From assembly GCA_021776655.1 (NCBI GenBank), contig JAJFFK010000002.1:153647-217646 (forward strand): a stretch of DNA of 64,000 bases, in the 5' to 3' direction. Under the pieces are notes generated by a model that saw nothing but the letters and a program-made list of their open reading frames with translations, searched no databases and was not told the DNA's origin. Below, piece after piece: positions 25,415 through 35,123 of this stretch. Position 1 is the stretch's first letter, and each line of letters starts with the position of its first letter. The stretch comes from Henriciella sp. (GTDB taxonomy: Bacteria > Pseudomonadota > Alphaproteobacteria > Caulobacterales > Hyphomonadaceae). Position numbers and translations under genes: made by a program.

Positions 25415-26278
25415 TTGACCGCCCTCACCGCTCTTCGCGCCGAGGCTGAGGCAATTGCCCGTCAGTTGCCGGATATGCCGCTCAACGCGGCCGCAGCGGA
25501 TGTCATCCATCCCGGTGCGGCAGGGCGCAAACGCGCCGGGTCGGGCGAGCAATTCTGGCAATTTCGCCGCTATGCCCAGACCGATGCCGCTGACCAGATC
25601 GACTGGCGACGCAGCGCCCGCAGCGATGAGTATTTCGTCCGCGAAGCCGAACTTGAAACCGCCCGCACCATCCTGTTTTGGGCCGATCCACACCCAGGCT
25701 TTGATTGGACCGGTGGCCGCGAACAGATGACCAAATCAACCCGCGCCAAGACCATCATGTTAGCGCTGGGCAGTGGCCTTGCCCGGTCTGGGGAACGCAT
25801 TGGCGTACTTGGCGGGACACGTCCACCTAGTCTCGGCAAGGCTGCCCCGGACCGCTTGGCTGAAGACCTGCTGACCAGTCAGAACGAGGCTTTGCCGCCG
25901 CCAAAATCCACCGCGCTGGCAGTGATTGCCAGCGACTTCTATGATCCAGTGACAGATTGGCAGACCCGGCTCGCGCCGCTGGCCGGGCGCTGCCATCACG
26001 GGGTCCTGCTGGCGGTGTCAGATCCGATTGAACATGACTTCCCGTATACCGGGCGCACAAGGTTTAGCCGCCCCGGCTCCCTGCAGACCCGTATCTTTGG
26101 CCGCGCTGAAACCGTGCGCGACGACTATCTTGCCCGCTTCGAGGCCCACCGTGAGGCACTTGCGCAGCTGGCGCTGAGAATGGGTTGGGCGCTGGTGACA
26201 CACCGGACCGATCAGCCCGCTCTGCACGGCGCAGCGGCCTTGCAACTGGCTTTGCAACAGTTTGGAGCGCGCAGATGA
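25415..26278 (+). CDS. DUF58 domain-containing protein
   Basis: About 287 residues. The DUF58 signature is FWQFRRYAQTDAADQIDWRRSARSDEYFVRE, followed by a VWA-like fold (ETARTILFWADPHPGF). The only usable start in frame is TTG at 25415, with a weak ribosome site. DUF58 proteins accompany MoxR and BatA-type proteins in a putative envelope chaperone system. It overlaps the next gene by 4 bases (ATGA). Confidence 0.88.
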   Translation: MTALTALRAEAEAIARQLPDMPLNAAAADVIHPGAAGRKRAGSGEQFWQFRRYAQTDAADQIDWRRSARSDEYFVREAELETARTILFWADPHPGFDWTGGREQMTKSTRAKTIMLALGSGLARSGERIGVLGGTRPPSLGKAAPDRLAEDLLTSQNEALPPPKSTALAVIASDFYDPVTDWQTRLAPLAGRCHHGVLLAVSDPIEHDFPYTGRTRFSRPGSLQTRIFGRAETVRDDYLARFEAHREALAQLALRMGWALVTHRTDQPALHGAAALQLALQQFGARR

Positions 26279-29055
26279 ACCTCGGCCCATTCCTGTTTGG
26301 TGCTCCGCTGGCTTTGTTGGGCCTAATTGCTTTGCCGGTGATCTGGTATATTTTACGGGCCACGCCGCCGACGCCAAAACAGGCCGATCTACCAAGCTTG
26401 CGCCTGCTTGACGATCTTGAGGCACGCGAAGAAACACCGGCGCGCACGCCGTGGTGGATATTACTGTTGCGGCTGATAATGGCAGCAGCGGCAATCCTTG
26501 GCCTGTCGCTGCCAATCTATGCGCCCGGCGCGATTGGCGACGACGCGGCAGGCGGCCCGGTTCTGGTCATCGTCGATAATGGCTGGACCAGCGCGCAGCG
26601 ATGGAGCGAGCTGCGCAACGCGGCAGCCTCTGCGCTCGATGGCGAAAGCCGCGATACGCCCGCACATCTGTTGCTGACCGCGCCGCGTGAGCTAAATCAG
26701 GATCCCGGCGAGCGCTTCACAAGGACCAGCTTTGAAGCACGCATTCGCTCCTTGCAACCAAATCCCTGGCCGATTGATCGCGCGGATGCCTTGGCGCGTT
26801 TGACGGCCAGTAACCTGTCCCCGGCACGTATCCTGTGGCTGACCGATGGGCTTGATCCGGAGACCGCAGAGCCGTTCGCCCGGGCGCTGGCCGAGACAGC
26901 CCCACTGACGATTTATGCCGCGCCGCCGCGCGGGCCAGCCGCGCTGTCTGGTCTCAGCGCTGATGCCAGTGGTGTCACGCTAACGGTCCGCCGCGCTGAC
27001 CCGGTCAATGCCGTGAGCCATTACATCTCTGCGCTCACCCTGGACGGTGCGGCGCTGGCCACAACCGAAGCAGATTTCGCTGCGGGAGAGGCCGATGCAG
27101 AGGCTGTCTTCACTCTGCCCCCGGCTGCGCTGGCGCGGATTTCCCGATTTCAGGTCACCGCCACCTCCAGCGCTGGCAATGTCTGGCTTTGGGATAGCGC
27201 CGATCGCTCGCGCCGGGTTGGTCTGGTCAGCGGCGATCGCACCGCCCAGCCCCTGCTCAGCGACATGCATTATATCCGCAAAGCGCTGGAACCGTTCGCC
27301 ACGATCACGGAAGGCGAGCTTATCGACCTGATCGCGGATAATCCTGACGCGATTATCCTCACCGATATTGGCCAGATTGATCCTGTCGCTGAAGCGGCTG
27401 TGACAGCTTGGATTGAAGCGGGCGGCGCGCTGATCCGGTTTTCCGGGCCGCTCATGGCAGCCCAGGACGCCCCGCTCGTGCCTGCCCCCTTGCGCCGGGC
27501 GTCGCGCGCGATTGGCGGCACCCTGACCTGGGAAGAGCCGCAACCGCTCGGGGCATTTCCCGAGACCTCACCCTTTGCCGGTCTGATCCCGCCAAGCGAT
27601 GTCAAAGTGCGCCAGCAAGTGCTCGCCCGTCCGGGTCCGGATCTCGCACGGCGCACCTGGGCCCGGCTCGCCGATGGCAGTCCGCTGGTCACCGCAGATC
27701 GGCGCGGGGCGGGAACTCTGGTCCTCTACCATGTCACCGCCGGGCCGGACTGGTCTGATCTGCCTTATTCCGGTGTCTTCGTAGATATGCTTCGGCGCAC
27801 GATTGCGGCCGGGCGCGGCGAAGCGGTGCCGGATGAGGACGGTCTGTACACGCCCGCCCTCGCCTTGAACGGATCCGGGCGACTGATCCAGGCCGGGCCA
27901 AACGCTGCGCCGCTGCAGGCCGCCGATTTTGGCACTGTGATCGCATCTGAAACCCACCCGCCAGGCCTGTATCAAGGTCCATCCGGCACGCGTGCTCTCA
28001 ACGTCGCGCGCGATTATCGCCCAGCTGCGGTAACCAATTGGCCCGCCAGCGCGATCTTGCTCGGCGATGCAGAGGCGCGTAATTTGCGGCTTGGTGGATT
28101 GCTGCTCGGCTTTGCCCTCATCCTGCTGGCGATAGACCTATTGGTCGCGCTTGGTTTGGCGGGACGTTTGCCGAGACTGGCAAAAACGGTCGCAGTGATC
28201 ACACTGCTATCCCTCACCTTTACAACAGTCTTGCTGCAACAACCCGCCACTGCTCAGTTGCATAATGGCCCCGATATTGAGCAAAACACGCCCAGCAAAG
28301 AGGTTGAGGCGGCACTGCGAATGCGTCTCGCCTATATCGAAACCGGCGATGCCAACACCGACCGCGCCACAAGCGCAGGCCTGCTGGGATTGAGTCTGAC
28401 CCTGTATCGCAGGTCCAGCGTCGAGCCTGCCGAACCGCATGCTGTAAACCTCGAAACCGACGCGCTCGATGTTTACCCGATCCTGTTCCTGTCTTTGCCT
28501 GAAAACCCAAACCCTTTCAGTGCTTTAGCTGTGGCAAATCTCAACCGTTATATGCGCAGTGGCGGGGCGCTTTTTATCGATACACGCAAAGGTGGCAGCA
28601 TCGGAACCAGCACCAGTTTTGAGGGCCTCGACGCGGTTCTTGAGGGCCTCGATACACCGCCTCTAGCGCCGGTTCCGACCGATCACGTTCTGACCCGCAG
28701 CTTCTATTTGCTGAACGGATTTCCGGGCCGATATGCCGGGCGACGTCTATGGATTGAAGCCACCGGCGCAAGCAACCGCGACGACCGGCGCGGCGACGGA
28801 GTTAGCCGTCTTTTCGTAGGCGACGCTGACTATCTGGCCGCCTGGGCCGTGGATGAACGCGGGCGCGCACTGTACTCTGTCGATGGCGGAGATCAGCAAC
28901 GCGAGATGGCCAAACGCTTCGGAATCAATCTGGTAATTTACGTGCTGACCGGCAATTACAAGGAAGATCAGGTCCACTTGCCCGCGCTACTGGAACGGCT
29001 CGGCAAGGAAGATCACGAACCAGTCGACAAGACACGCGATGATCCCAATGATTGA
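26275..29055 (+). CDS. BatA-like / DUF4159 domain membrane protein
   Basis: A 926-residue protein starting at MNLGPFLFGAPLALL, by ATGA overlap with the DUF58 gene. The N-terminal ~85 residues are the BatA (aerotolerance regulator) two-span unit with LRATPPTPKQADLPSLRLL. A large VWA-like/class-I amidotransferase-like middle follows, then another membrane span near residues 605-635. The C-terminal ~210 residues form the DUF4159 domain (FLSLPENPNPFSAL, ALFIDTRKGG). It belongs to the moxR-DUF58 cluster and is probably an inner-membrane protein with large periplasmic domains. Confidence 0.88.
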   Translation: MNLGPFLFGAPLALLGLIALPVIWYILRATPPTPKQADLPSLRLLDDLEAREETPARTPWWILLLRLIMAAAAILGLSLPIYAPGAIGDDAAGGPVLVIVDNGWTSAQRWSELRNAAASALDGESRDTPAHLLLTAPRELNQDPGERFTRTSFEARIRSLQPNPWPIDRADALARLTASNLSPARILWLTDGLDPETAEPFARALAETAPLTIYAAPPRGPAALSGLSADASGVTLTVRRADPVNAVSHYISALTLDGAALATTEADFAAGEADAEAVFTLPPAALARISRFQVTATSSAGNVWLWDSADRSRRVGLVSGDRTAQPLLSDMHYIRKALEPFATITEGELIDLIADNPDAIILTDIGQIDPVAEAAVTAWIEAGGALIRFSGPLMAAQDAPLVPAPLRRASRAIGGTLTWEEPQPLGAFPETSPFAGLIPPSDVKVRQQVLARPGPDLARRTWARLADGSPLVTADRRGAGTLVLYHVTAGPDWSDLPYSGVFVDMLRRTIAAGRGEAVPDEDGLYTPALALNGSGRLIQAGPNAAPLQAADFGTVIASETHPPGLYQGPSGTRALNVARDYRPAAVTNWPASAILLGDAEARNLRLGGLLLGFALILLAIDLLVALGLAGRLPRLAKTVAVITLLSLTFTTVLLQQPATAQLHNGPDIEQNTPSKEVEAALRMRLAYIETGDANTDRATSAGLLGLSLTLYRRSSVEPAEPHAVNLETDALDVYPILFLSLPENPNPFSALAVANLNRYMRSGGALFIDTRKGGSIGTSTSFEGLDAVLEGLDTPPLAPVPTDHVLTRSFYLLNGFPGRYAGRRLWIEATGASNRDDRRGDGVSRLFVGDADYLAAWAVDERGRALYSVDGGDQQREMAKRFGINLVIYVLTGNYKEDQVHLPALLERLGKEDHEPVDKTRDDPND

Positions 29056-31084
29056 AGCGGCACGCCTGTCCTTTGACCCCCTCCTGGCGTGGCCATGGTT
29101 CTGGGCACTCTTGGCGCTCAGCACGGTGGTCTTCGCGGTCTATGCGGGCTTGCGCGGGCGGGCCTGGTTCAGCCGTATGCTCGGGCTGCTGATTATTTTT
29201 GCCGCCTTGTCAAACCCCTCAATCGTGCGTGAGGAGCGCGAGCCGCTGCCGTCTGTCGCCGCACTTATTCTCGATCGCTCTGACAGTATGGATTTCGGTG
29301 ACCGGGCAGAGATTGCGCAAGCCGCGTTTGATCAGTTACGTGAGACCCTGGACACGGATGCCGCAATTGATCTGCGGGTGATCGAGACCCAAAGCAATGG
29401 CGATGGCACCTATCTGATCGGCGTACTCGAAGGCTTGATGGCGGATGTCCCGCGTGACCGGATTGCTGGCGCGATCCTGATCACCGATGGTCAGGTTCAC
29501 GATCTGCCAGATAGCCTGTCACGGCTGTCTGAGCTTGGCCCCATACATGGTCTGATTACCGGTGATCCAGATGCAGGTGACCGGCGGATTACGCTGGTTG
29601 AAGCGCCAGATTTTGATATTGTCGGCGAGCAAGCGCAGTTTGTAATCCGCGTCGATGACCCTGATGGCGGGCGCATTGCGGTCTCAATTGCGATCAATGG
29701 CGGGCGTGAAGAGCTTATCTTCGTTGAAGCTGGTGAAGACACACCGGTTCCGATTGAGATTGAGCGGCGCGGCGATAATATCGTGGTTTTTGAAGCCCCG
29801 GCCGGGCGGCGCGAACTGACCCTGGCCAATAATCGCACCGCCGCCACGCTATCCGGTGTGCGCGACGGTTTACGGGTTCTGCTGGTGACTGGCCGCCCGA
29901 ATTCTGCTGGCCGGGTCTGGCGCGACCTGTTGAAATCGGACCCGTCGGTTGACCTCGTTCACTTCACCATCCTGCGCCCACCTTACAAACAGGACATCAC
30001 TCCGCTTGAGGAAATGGCGCTAATCGCATTTCCAACCGAGGAATTGTTCGAAGAAAAACTAGCCAGTTTCGACCTGGTGATTTTTGACCAATATGAGCGT
30101 CGCGGTGTGATCACCATGGCCTATCTCTCCGACGTGGCGCGTTATGTCGATGAAGGCGGCGCGATGCTGATCGTCGCGGGCGAGGACTTTGCCGGCCCGG
30201 CCAGCTTGGCGCGCACACCGCTCGCGGGGGTTCTTCCGGCCTTGCCAAATGGCGATATCGTCACCCGCCGGACTGTACCGCAGCTGTCAGAAGCAGGCCG
30301 CCGACACACAATTACCGAGGACATGGACGATCAATCCTGGGGCGCGTGGTTACGCTATGTGCAGACCAGCGCCGACACGGGCGATGTCTTGATGACGGCC
30401 CCCGATGGTTCGCCGCTCCTCGCGGTTGACCGGGTTGGCGAAGGACGGGTGGCGCAGCTTCTGTCCGACCATATCTGGCTCTGGGCGCGCGGCTATGATG
30501 GCGGCGGTCCGTTCGATGACTTGATCCGGCGCACCGTCCACTGGCTGATGAAAGAGCCGGAACTGGATGAGCGGCAATTACAACTGATTGCAGAAGGTGA
30601 CACGCTGCGCGCCAACCTGCGCACACTGGCCGATAATGCCGCACCGCTGATCATCCAGACCCCACAAGGCGGATTTCTCGAACCAGACTGGCGCCGTGAG
30701 AGCCCCGGCCATTATAGCGCCGAAGTCCCGGTTAATCAGCTTGGTCTCTACCGGGCCCAATCGGGTGGATTGGAAGCTGTTGCGTTGAATGGCCCCGCCA
30801 ATCCGCGCGAATTTGCCGCTCTGGAAGCGACGGGCGATATCCTGCGACCACTGACGACGCTGACCGGCGGCGGACAATATACGCTTGAGGATGGCACCGA
30901 TATTCCAAGTGTACGGATCGTCTCGCGCCGGGCCAATGCGCAAGGCGGCAATTGGCTCGGCCTGCGCGAACGCGGGGCCTATGCGGTACGAAATTCGACC
31001 AGTATTCCGCTCCTGCCGGGGCTATTGGCGGTGTTTCTGGCCTTGGCCGCACTGATCTGGGCCTGGCGACGCGAAGGGCGTTAG
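29039..31084 (+). CDS. Large membrane protein with VWA-like domain, moxR cluster
   Basis: A 681-residue protein overlapping the previous gene by 17 bases. Two membrane segments (about 15-38 and 46-62) precede a domain with DRSDSMDFGDR (about 79-89), a MIDAS-like DxS motif. A GATase1-like region follows (VLLVTGRPNSAGRVWRDLL and the glycine-rich EGGAMLIVAGEDFAG), and there is a final membrane span at the extreme C-terminus (IPLLPGLLAVFLALAALIWAW). Pairing with MoxR, DUF58 and BatA/DUF4159 proteins is conserved in Alphaproteobacteria; function is not established. Confidence 0.85.
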   Translation: MIPMIEAARLSFDPLLAWPWFWALLALSTVVFAVYAGLRGRAWFSRMLGLLIIFAALSNPSIVREEREPLPSVAALILDRSDSMDFGDRAEIAQAAFDQLRETLDTDAAIDLRVIETQSNGDGTYLIGVLEGLMADVPRDRIAGAILITDGQVHDLPDSLSRLSELGPIHGLITGDPDAGDRRITLVEAPDFDIVGEQAQFVIRVDDPDGGRIAVSIAINGGREELIFVEAGEDTPVPIEIERRGDNIVVFEAPAGRRELTLANNRTAATLSGVRDGLRVLLVTGRPNSAGRVWRDLLKSDPSVDLVHFTILRPPYKQDITPLEEMALIAFPTEELFEEKLASFDLVIFDQYERRGVITMAYLSDVARYVDEGGAMLIVAGEDFAGPASLARTPLAGVLPALPNGDIVTRRTVPQLSEAGRRHTITEDMDDQSWGAWLRYVQTSADTGDVLMTAPDGSPLLAVDRVGEGRVAQLLSDHIWLWARGYDGGGPFDDLIRRTVHWLMKEPELDERQLQLIAEGDTLRANLRTLADNAAPLIIQTPQGGFLEPDWRRESPGHYSAEVPVNQLGLYRAQSGGLEAVALNGPANPREFAALEATGDILRPLTTLTGGGQYTLEDGTDIPSVRIVSRRANAQGGNWLGLRERGAYAVRNSTSIPLLPGLLAVFLALAALIWAWRREGR

Positions 31085-31085
31085 A

Positions 31086-31229
31086 GCGTTTCCGGTTTCT
31101 CCGCCAAGCGCGCGTCAGTTGTTTTCGTTCACGGCTATTTCTTGCTGACGCAAGAGCCTGCACGCGCGCGGCGCATTAGCGCCGGGTCGCGCTTGCGACC
31201 GGGGCGCTTGGCGGCGAAATCTGAAAGCA
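31086..31229. repeat. MITE-like palindromic element of about 145 bp
   Basis: The ends are inverted repeats: CGCCAAGCGC at 31102-31111 against GCGCTTGGCG at 31204-31213. Weaker pairing extends outward (GCGTTTCCGGTTTCTC against AAATCTGAAAGCAC). Inner smaller hairpins are also present (GCGCATTAGCGC). It fills the gap between the convergent VWA-like and acetyltransferase genes. There is no coding capacity. Confidence 0.65.
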
Positions 31230-31230
31230 C

Positions 31231-31743
31231 CTAGAGATAACTCTTCGGGACCACTGGCACCCGCACAGCGCCGCTCAGTTTCGCGGCGTCACCGGCTAAT
31301 GAACGCACCATGATGCGGCGCTGGTCCTGCGGGCCAGGGAATGTCAGACGCCCCTTTTCGATGACCGCAAACCCTAATTCACCAAAATAGGTCGGCGATC
31401 CGATAATCACCGCCGCAGCCCAGTCCGCCAGAGTGGCAGCCTCCAGCGCTTCTCCAGTAACACTCAACCCCAGTCTTTGGCCTTGAAAGTCCGGATCGAT
31501 TGCAACCGGCCCGATAAATACCGCTGGGGTTCGCGCGACACCCACTTGCACAGGCCAGACCCGGCAAACCCCGATCAGCTTGCCATCCAGAACAGCGACC
31601 CGGCTAAGCCTGGGCAGCGATAGGTTCCCCTCGCGCAGGCGCTCTGCTGTCTTGGCAAAATGGCCCGGCCCGAAGGTCCGGTCATATAAGGCTTCAATCG
31701 CCTCACCATGCGTCGCCGGGGTCTCTGGAAGGATCTCTAACAT
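31231..31743 (-). CDS. GNAT-family N-acetyltransferase
   Basis: A 170-residue acetyltransferase (YhbS-like) starting at MLEILPETPATH. The acetyl-CoA binding motif A region is VFIGPVAIDPDFQGQRLGLSV, followed by AAVIIGSPTYFGELGF, typical of the YhbS subgroup. The substrate is unknown. It is the last gene of a minus-strand run with a hydrolase, a thioesterase, a CPBP protease and an oxidoreductase. Confidence 0.87.
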   Translation of the reverse strand: MLEILPETPATHGEAIEALYDRTFGPGHFAKTAERLREGNLSLPRLSRVAVLDGKLIGVCRVWPVQVGVARTPAVFIGPVAIDPDFQGQRLGLSVTGEALEAATLADWAAAVIIGSPTYFGELGFAVIEKGRLTFPGPQDQRRIMVRSLAGDAAKLSGAVRVPVVPKSYL

Positions 31744-31785
31744 GGTCGGCGCTGTACGGTCGCGCTGATCAAAACGCAAACAAAA

Positions 31786-32730
31786 TCAATAGTCCCAAGC
31801 CGACAATTGCGCCCGCAATGCTTTGACAAAGGCCTGAGGTTGATCGAGCATGACATGGTGTCGCGCGTCTGCAATCGAGACCATCGGCACCTCATCGCGC
31901 AGCGTGCGCATATAGGCCCAGGACTTGTCATTGACCAGAACACTCTGCTCGCCGCGCATAACGCTGAGACGGCATGAGATGTTTTCAAACAGACTGCGCG
32001 GGTCCAGCGTCGCATGAAAGCGTCGCCAGATCGATGGATCAAACTTCCACGTCCACCCGGCCTGACCTTCAGGCGTCGAAATTTCTTTCAGACTGTGGCG
32101 ACCGATAAAGTCGACAATGAAATGGTTCTCGCACGGTTGCGCCGGGGCCAGTCTGAACCGGCCGAGCGCCGCGTTAAAATCAGCATAGATGCGGTTGGGT
32201 CGTTGGCGGTCCGGCGGGCCATTGTGCGGGTCGTCAAGCGACCTGACCGGACTGTCGACAATGATCACACCGGCAAACAGGTCGCCATGCGTCCCACCGG
32301 TCGCCATGGTGATGAAGCCGCCGAACGAATGGGCGACAATGATCGGCTTGCGCCCGCCCGCAAACAGACCGGCATCCTCGCAGACCGCAACTTGCTCAGC
32401 AGAAAAGGTCTCAAGATCATATGTTTGGCGCCAGTCGCTATCGCCCATGCCGCCAAAGGTCAGCGCCACGATACAGTAATCATCACTGAGGAATGGCGCG
32501 ATAAAGTCATACCAATGCGCGTGTGCGCCATTGCCGTGGACCAATAACAGGCCCGGCTTGTCACTATTGCCCCAGCGCTGGTAATGAATCTTCGCCCCCG
32601 CAACCTCGATCCAGCGGGTCTCATACGGTGTTTTAACCGCCTTGGTGAACCAGCTCGGTGCGTTCGGTCTCTCGCCTGCATAGGCACTCAAAACCGCAAT
32701 ATTTTCGGGAACCACTTGTCCGTCCGCCAT
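31786..32730 (-). CDS. Alpha/beta hydrolase
   Basis: A 314-residue alpha/beta hydrolase, start at MADGQVVPEN (an upstream TTG at 32751 is less likely). The oxyanion motif LLVHGNGAHAHWYDF, the nucleophile elbow IIVAHSFGGF (Ser) and late His in ADARHHVMLDQP form the triad. The substrate cannot be told. Its start lies within a few bases of the thioesterase stop, so co-translation is likely. Confidence 0.9.
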   Translation of the reverse strand: MADGQVVPENIAVLSAYAGERPNAPSWFTKAVKTPYETRWIEVAGAKIHYQRWGNSDKPGLLLVHGNGAHAHWYDFIAPFLSDDYCIVALTFGGMGDSDWRQTYDLETFSAEQVAVCEDAGLFAGGRKPIIVAHSFGGFITMATGGTHGDLFAGVIIVDSPVRSLDDPHNGPPDRQRPNRIYADFNAALGRFRLAPAQPCENHFIVDFIGRHSLKEISTPEGQAGWTWKFDPSIWRRFHATLDPRSLFENISCRLSVMRGEQSVLVNDKSWAYMRTLRDEVPMVSIADARHHVMLDQPQAFVKALRAQLSAWDY

Positions 32731-32734
32731 ACGC

Positions 32735-33169
32735 TTACGCTCGTCTTTCAATGATCTTGAACACGCCCGTTCCGGTCATCAGCAGCTTGTCTTCTGTCCA
32801 GATCTTGCCCTCGACAGTGTGAATGCCGTCCACTTGTGAAATAATTTCGCCGCGCCCTTCAACCCAAGCGCCATGCTCAGCACCGGACAGGAAATCGCAA
32901 ACCAGCCGGATCGTCACCCACCACGTGTCGTCATCGCGCTCAACCGCCCCGCCCCAGGCCAGATCAGCAAACGTCATGACCATGCCGCCATGCGCCCGCA
33001 TCATGCCATTGGTGTGGTGCTCGCCAACCCGGAAGCCACGCGTCAGGCCCTGCTCATTGCGCTTCTCGAACAGTGGCCCGACCAGACGGCCAAAGCCACG
33101 ATGCCAAGGCAGGGGCACGAAACCATCCGGTACGTCATCAATCTGATTGCGGGTTAAATCGTCGCTCAT
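32735..33169 (-). CDS. PaaI-like hotdog-fold thioesterase
   Basis: A 144-residue hotdog-fold protein. GEHHTNGMMRAHGGMVMTFAD is the PaaI/YdiI-type catalytic helix region with the HGG motif, and RLVCDFLSGAEHGAWVEGRGEI is the following strand. The family hydrolyses acyl-CoA thioesters. It lies between the CPBP protease and alpha/beta hydrolase genes. Confidence 0.9.
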   Translation of the reverse strand: MSDDLTRNQIDDVPDGFVPLPWHRGFGRLVGPLFEKRNEQGLTRGFRVGEHHTNGMMRAHGGMVMTFADLAWGGAVERDDDTWWVTIRLVCDFLSGAEHGAWVEGRGEIISQVDGIHTVEGKIWTEDKLLMTGTGVFKIIERRA

Positions 33170-33227
33170 ATCGGTGAAATGGATCGCAGCGCCCGTCGGG
33201 GCAAGCCCTCACGTGGGGGGAAGGCGG

Positions 33228-33947
33228 CTAATATGACAGTAGCGTGCCGACAGTATTCGCCGACATATGCGCCAATATCGGAACAACCATCGTCCCGCTG
33301 GCCAGGCGCAGCGCCGAGAACCCAAGGCCTGCAACAAATACCACCGCCATTGCCAGTGGGCTGTATTGCAAGTGAGTGAACGCGAACGCAGCGCTGGCCA
33401 GTACCGACGCTACCAGCGGATTGATCCCGCGCGATAGCATCGCCCCCATAGCGACACCGCGAAAGGTCACCTCTTCAGCAATTGGTGCCAGAACCAGAAC
33501 AAAGGCGAGCTTGGCCAATGTCCGGTTCGCGGGCGCATCCCAAGCCGGATCATAGTCCCCCGAATAGATCCAACCCTCCTGCCCCTGCATCATCATATCG
33601 GCCAACTGCGCTGGCAAGAGCAGGATCACCGGACCGGCAATCAATGCGATCCAAATCCATTTGGCATTTGTCCGCATCGCCCCGGTAAACGGCCCGGCCC
33701 CGATATGATCACTCCACAGACTGATCAGGCCAAACCGGATCGCCGCCCCGAAACACAAAACCATTGTAGCAAACCCGACATAGGCGCGGCTCAGCGGAAC
33801 TCCGGCAAGCGGTTGCATGTCGGGGAAAAGCGCCAGACCGATACTGTACACGCCAAACTCAATCAGAAATGGCGCGCACAGAACGAAAAAAGCCGCTGTC
33901 CAGGGGTCGCGAGCCAAAGCCATTGGTGTGCGGTACGGACCAGTCAT
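33228..33947 (-). CDS. CPBP-family intramembrane metalloprotease
   Basis: A 239-residue multi-span membrane protein of the CAAX-protease/bacteriocin-processing (Abi) family. The motifs are EEVTFRGVAMGAML (EExxxR) and FAFTHLQYSP (second motif with His). It starts exactly after the stop codon of the upstream oxidoreductase gene. The substrate is unknown. Confidence 0.92.
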   Translation of the reverse strand: MTGPYRTPMALARDPWTAAFFVLCAPFLIEFGVYSIGLALFPDMQPLAGVPLSRAYVGFATMVLCFGAAIRFGLISLWSDHIGAGPFTGAMRTNAKWIWIALIAGPVILLLPAQLADMMMQGQEGWIYSGDYDPAWDAPANRTLAKLAFVLVLAPIAEEVTFRGVAMGAMLSRGINPLVASVLASAAFAFTHLQYSPLAMAVVFVAGLGFSALRLASGTMVVPILAHMSANTVGTLLSY

Positions 33948-35027
33948 CTATAGCGTAACCGCCTGCCCGCTCGCTACCGATTGCTGCGCCGCCAGTGCAA
34001 TCTCAACCGCGCGCAGGCCCTCGAACGCGCTTGCGGAAGCTGGTTCACCAGCCACAAGCGCGTGCTGAAAGGCCTGCAAGTGAAGGGGCATTGCCCGCGC
34101 GCAAGGGTCTGTGTCAGCCCCCTCAGCGAGCTGCTCAACCCGTACCGCTTCAGAGCCAGAGCAATCACGCGGTGTGAAGGTCAATCGCGCCGCCGGTACT
34201 TGCAGGTGCAGCTGGCCAAGCGGGCCGGTCACGCAAATTTCTTCGTGCGGCTGCTCAGTGCTGGCAAACAGACACAACTCAAACATCGCGCGCGATCCAT
34301 TAGCAAAATCCAGCACGATATAGGCATGGTCAATATCATCGCGCAGGGCTGCATCTGCCCCATCCTTAGTATCTGGCGTCGCGGTTCCAGCTGACGCATA
34401 GACACGCACAGGCTCGGACTGCACCACCAGCCGCATCAAGTCGAAGAATTGCCCGAACGCCTCGACCAGGATTTCGCTAATCTCACCTTTTGGGTCTATC
34501 CAGTCATCGACAATAACCGGCGGTTCAGATCGATGCACGCGGATCGTCATCATGCCTGGCGATCCAATATCGCCGCCATGAATCCGCTGAATGAACCGTG
34601 CTACGGGTGGCAAGCTGCGATAATCCAACCCGACTTGAGTCAGCGCTTGGCGGTCAGCGGCAAGATTTGCGAGCTGGCGCGCATGATCGGGCTGAGTACA
34701 TAAAGGCGGGCTGACCAGAATGGCGATGTCGGTGCGCATTAGCTCGATCAGGTATGGGTAATGGGTGAAGCCCGGGGTCGACACAATCACCGCGTCGAGG
34801 TCTGAACTGGCCAGCATTTCATACCAGTCACTATAGATGGTCGGACTGAATGGCGACGTTTTCAGGGTTTCGAATGTCCAGCTGATAGGCACATCATTAG
34901 GCTCAGCAATCGCCACCAATTGCGCGCCCTCAACCTCTGCCAACGCCCGAATATAGGCCTGACCGATTGTTCCGGCGCCAATCAGGCCATAACGGGTTTT
35001 GTCATTGGACATGCCGGACTCACTCAT
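33948..35027 (-). CDS. Gfo/Idh/MocA-family oxidoreductase
   Basis: A 359-residue NAD(P)-dependent oxidoreductase. The Rossmann start is YGLIGAGTIGQAYIRAL. VIVSTPGFTHYPYLIELM matches the second motif, although the usual EKP is replaced here by VSPPLCTQ. An internal start at 35012 (MSNDKTRYG) is equally possible. The Lys of the catalytic EKP motif is thus not seen, so catalytic competence is uncertain. The likely substrate would be a sugar or inositol derivative. Confidence 0.85.
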   Translation of the reverse strand: MSESGMSNDKTRYGLIGAGTIGQAYIRALAEVEGAQLVAIAEPNDVPISWTFETLKTSPFSPTIYSDWYEMLASSDLDAVIVSTPGFTHYPYLIELMRTDIAILVSPPLCTQPDHARQLANLAADRQALTQVGLDYRSLPPVARFIQRIHGGDIGSPGMMTIRVHRSEPPVIVDDWIDPKGEISEILVEAFGQFFDLMRLVVQSEPVRVYASAGTATPDTKDGADAALRDDIDHAYIVLDFANGSRAMFELCLFASTEQPHEEICVTGPLGQLHLQVPAARLTFTPRDCSGSEAVRVEQLAEGADTDPCARAMPLHLQAFQHALVAGEPASASAFEGLRAVEIALAAQQSVASGQAVTL

Positions 35028-35123
35028 TAGACTATGTTTTCACGCGCTTTTCGGGCGGCGAACCGCACACACTTCGCCTGAAAACGCTCGAGATAAATAT
35101 CTCGCTCTTCAGGGATACCAAGC

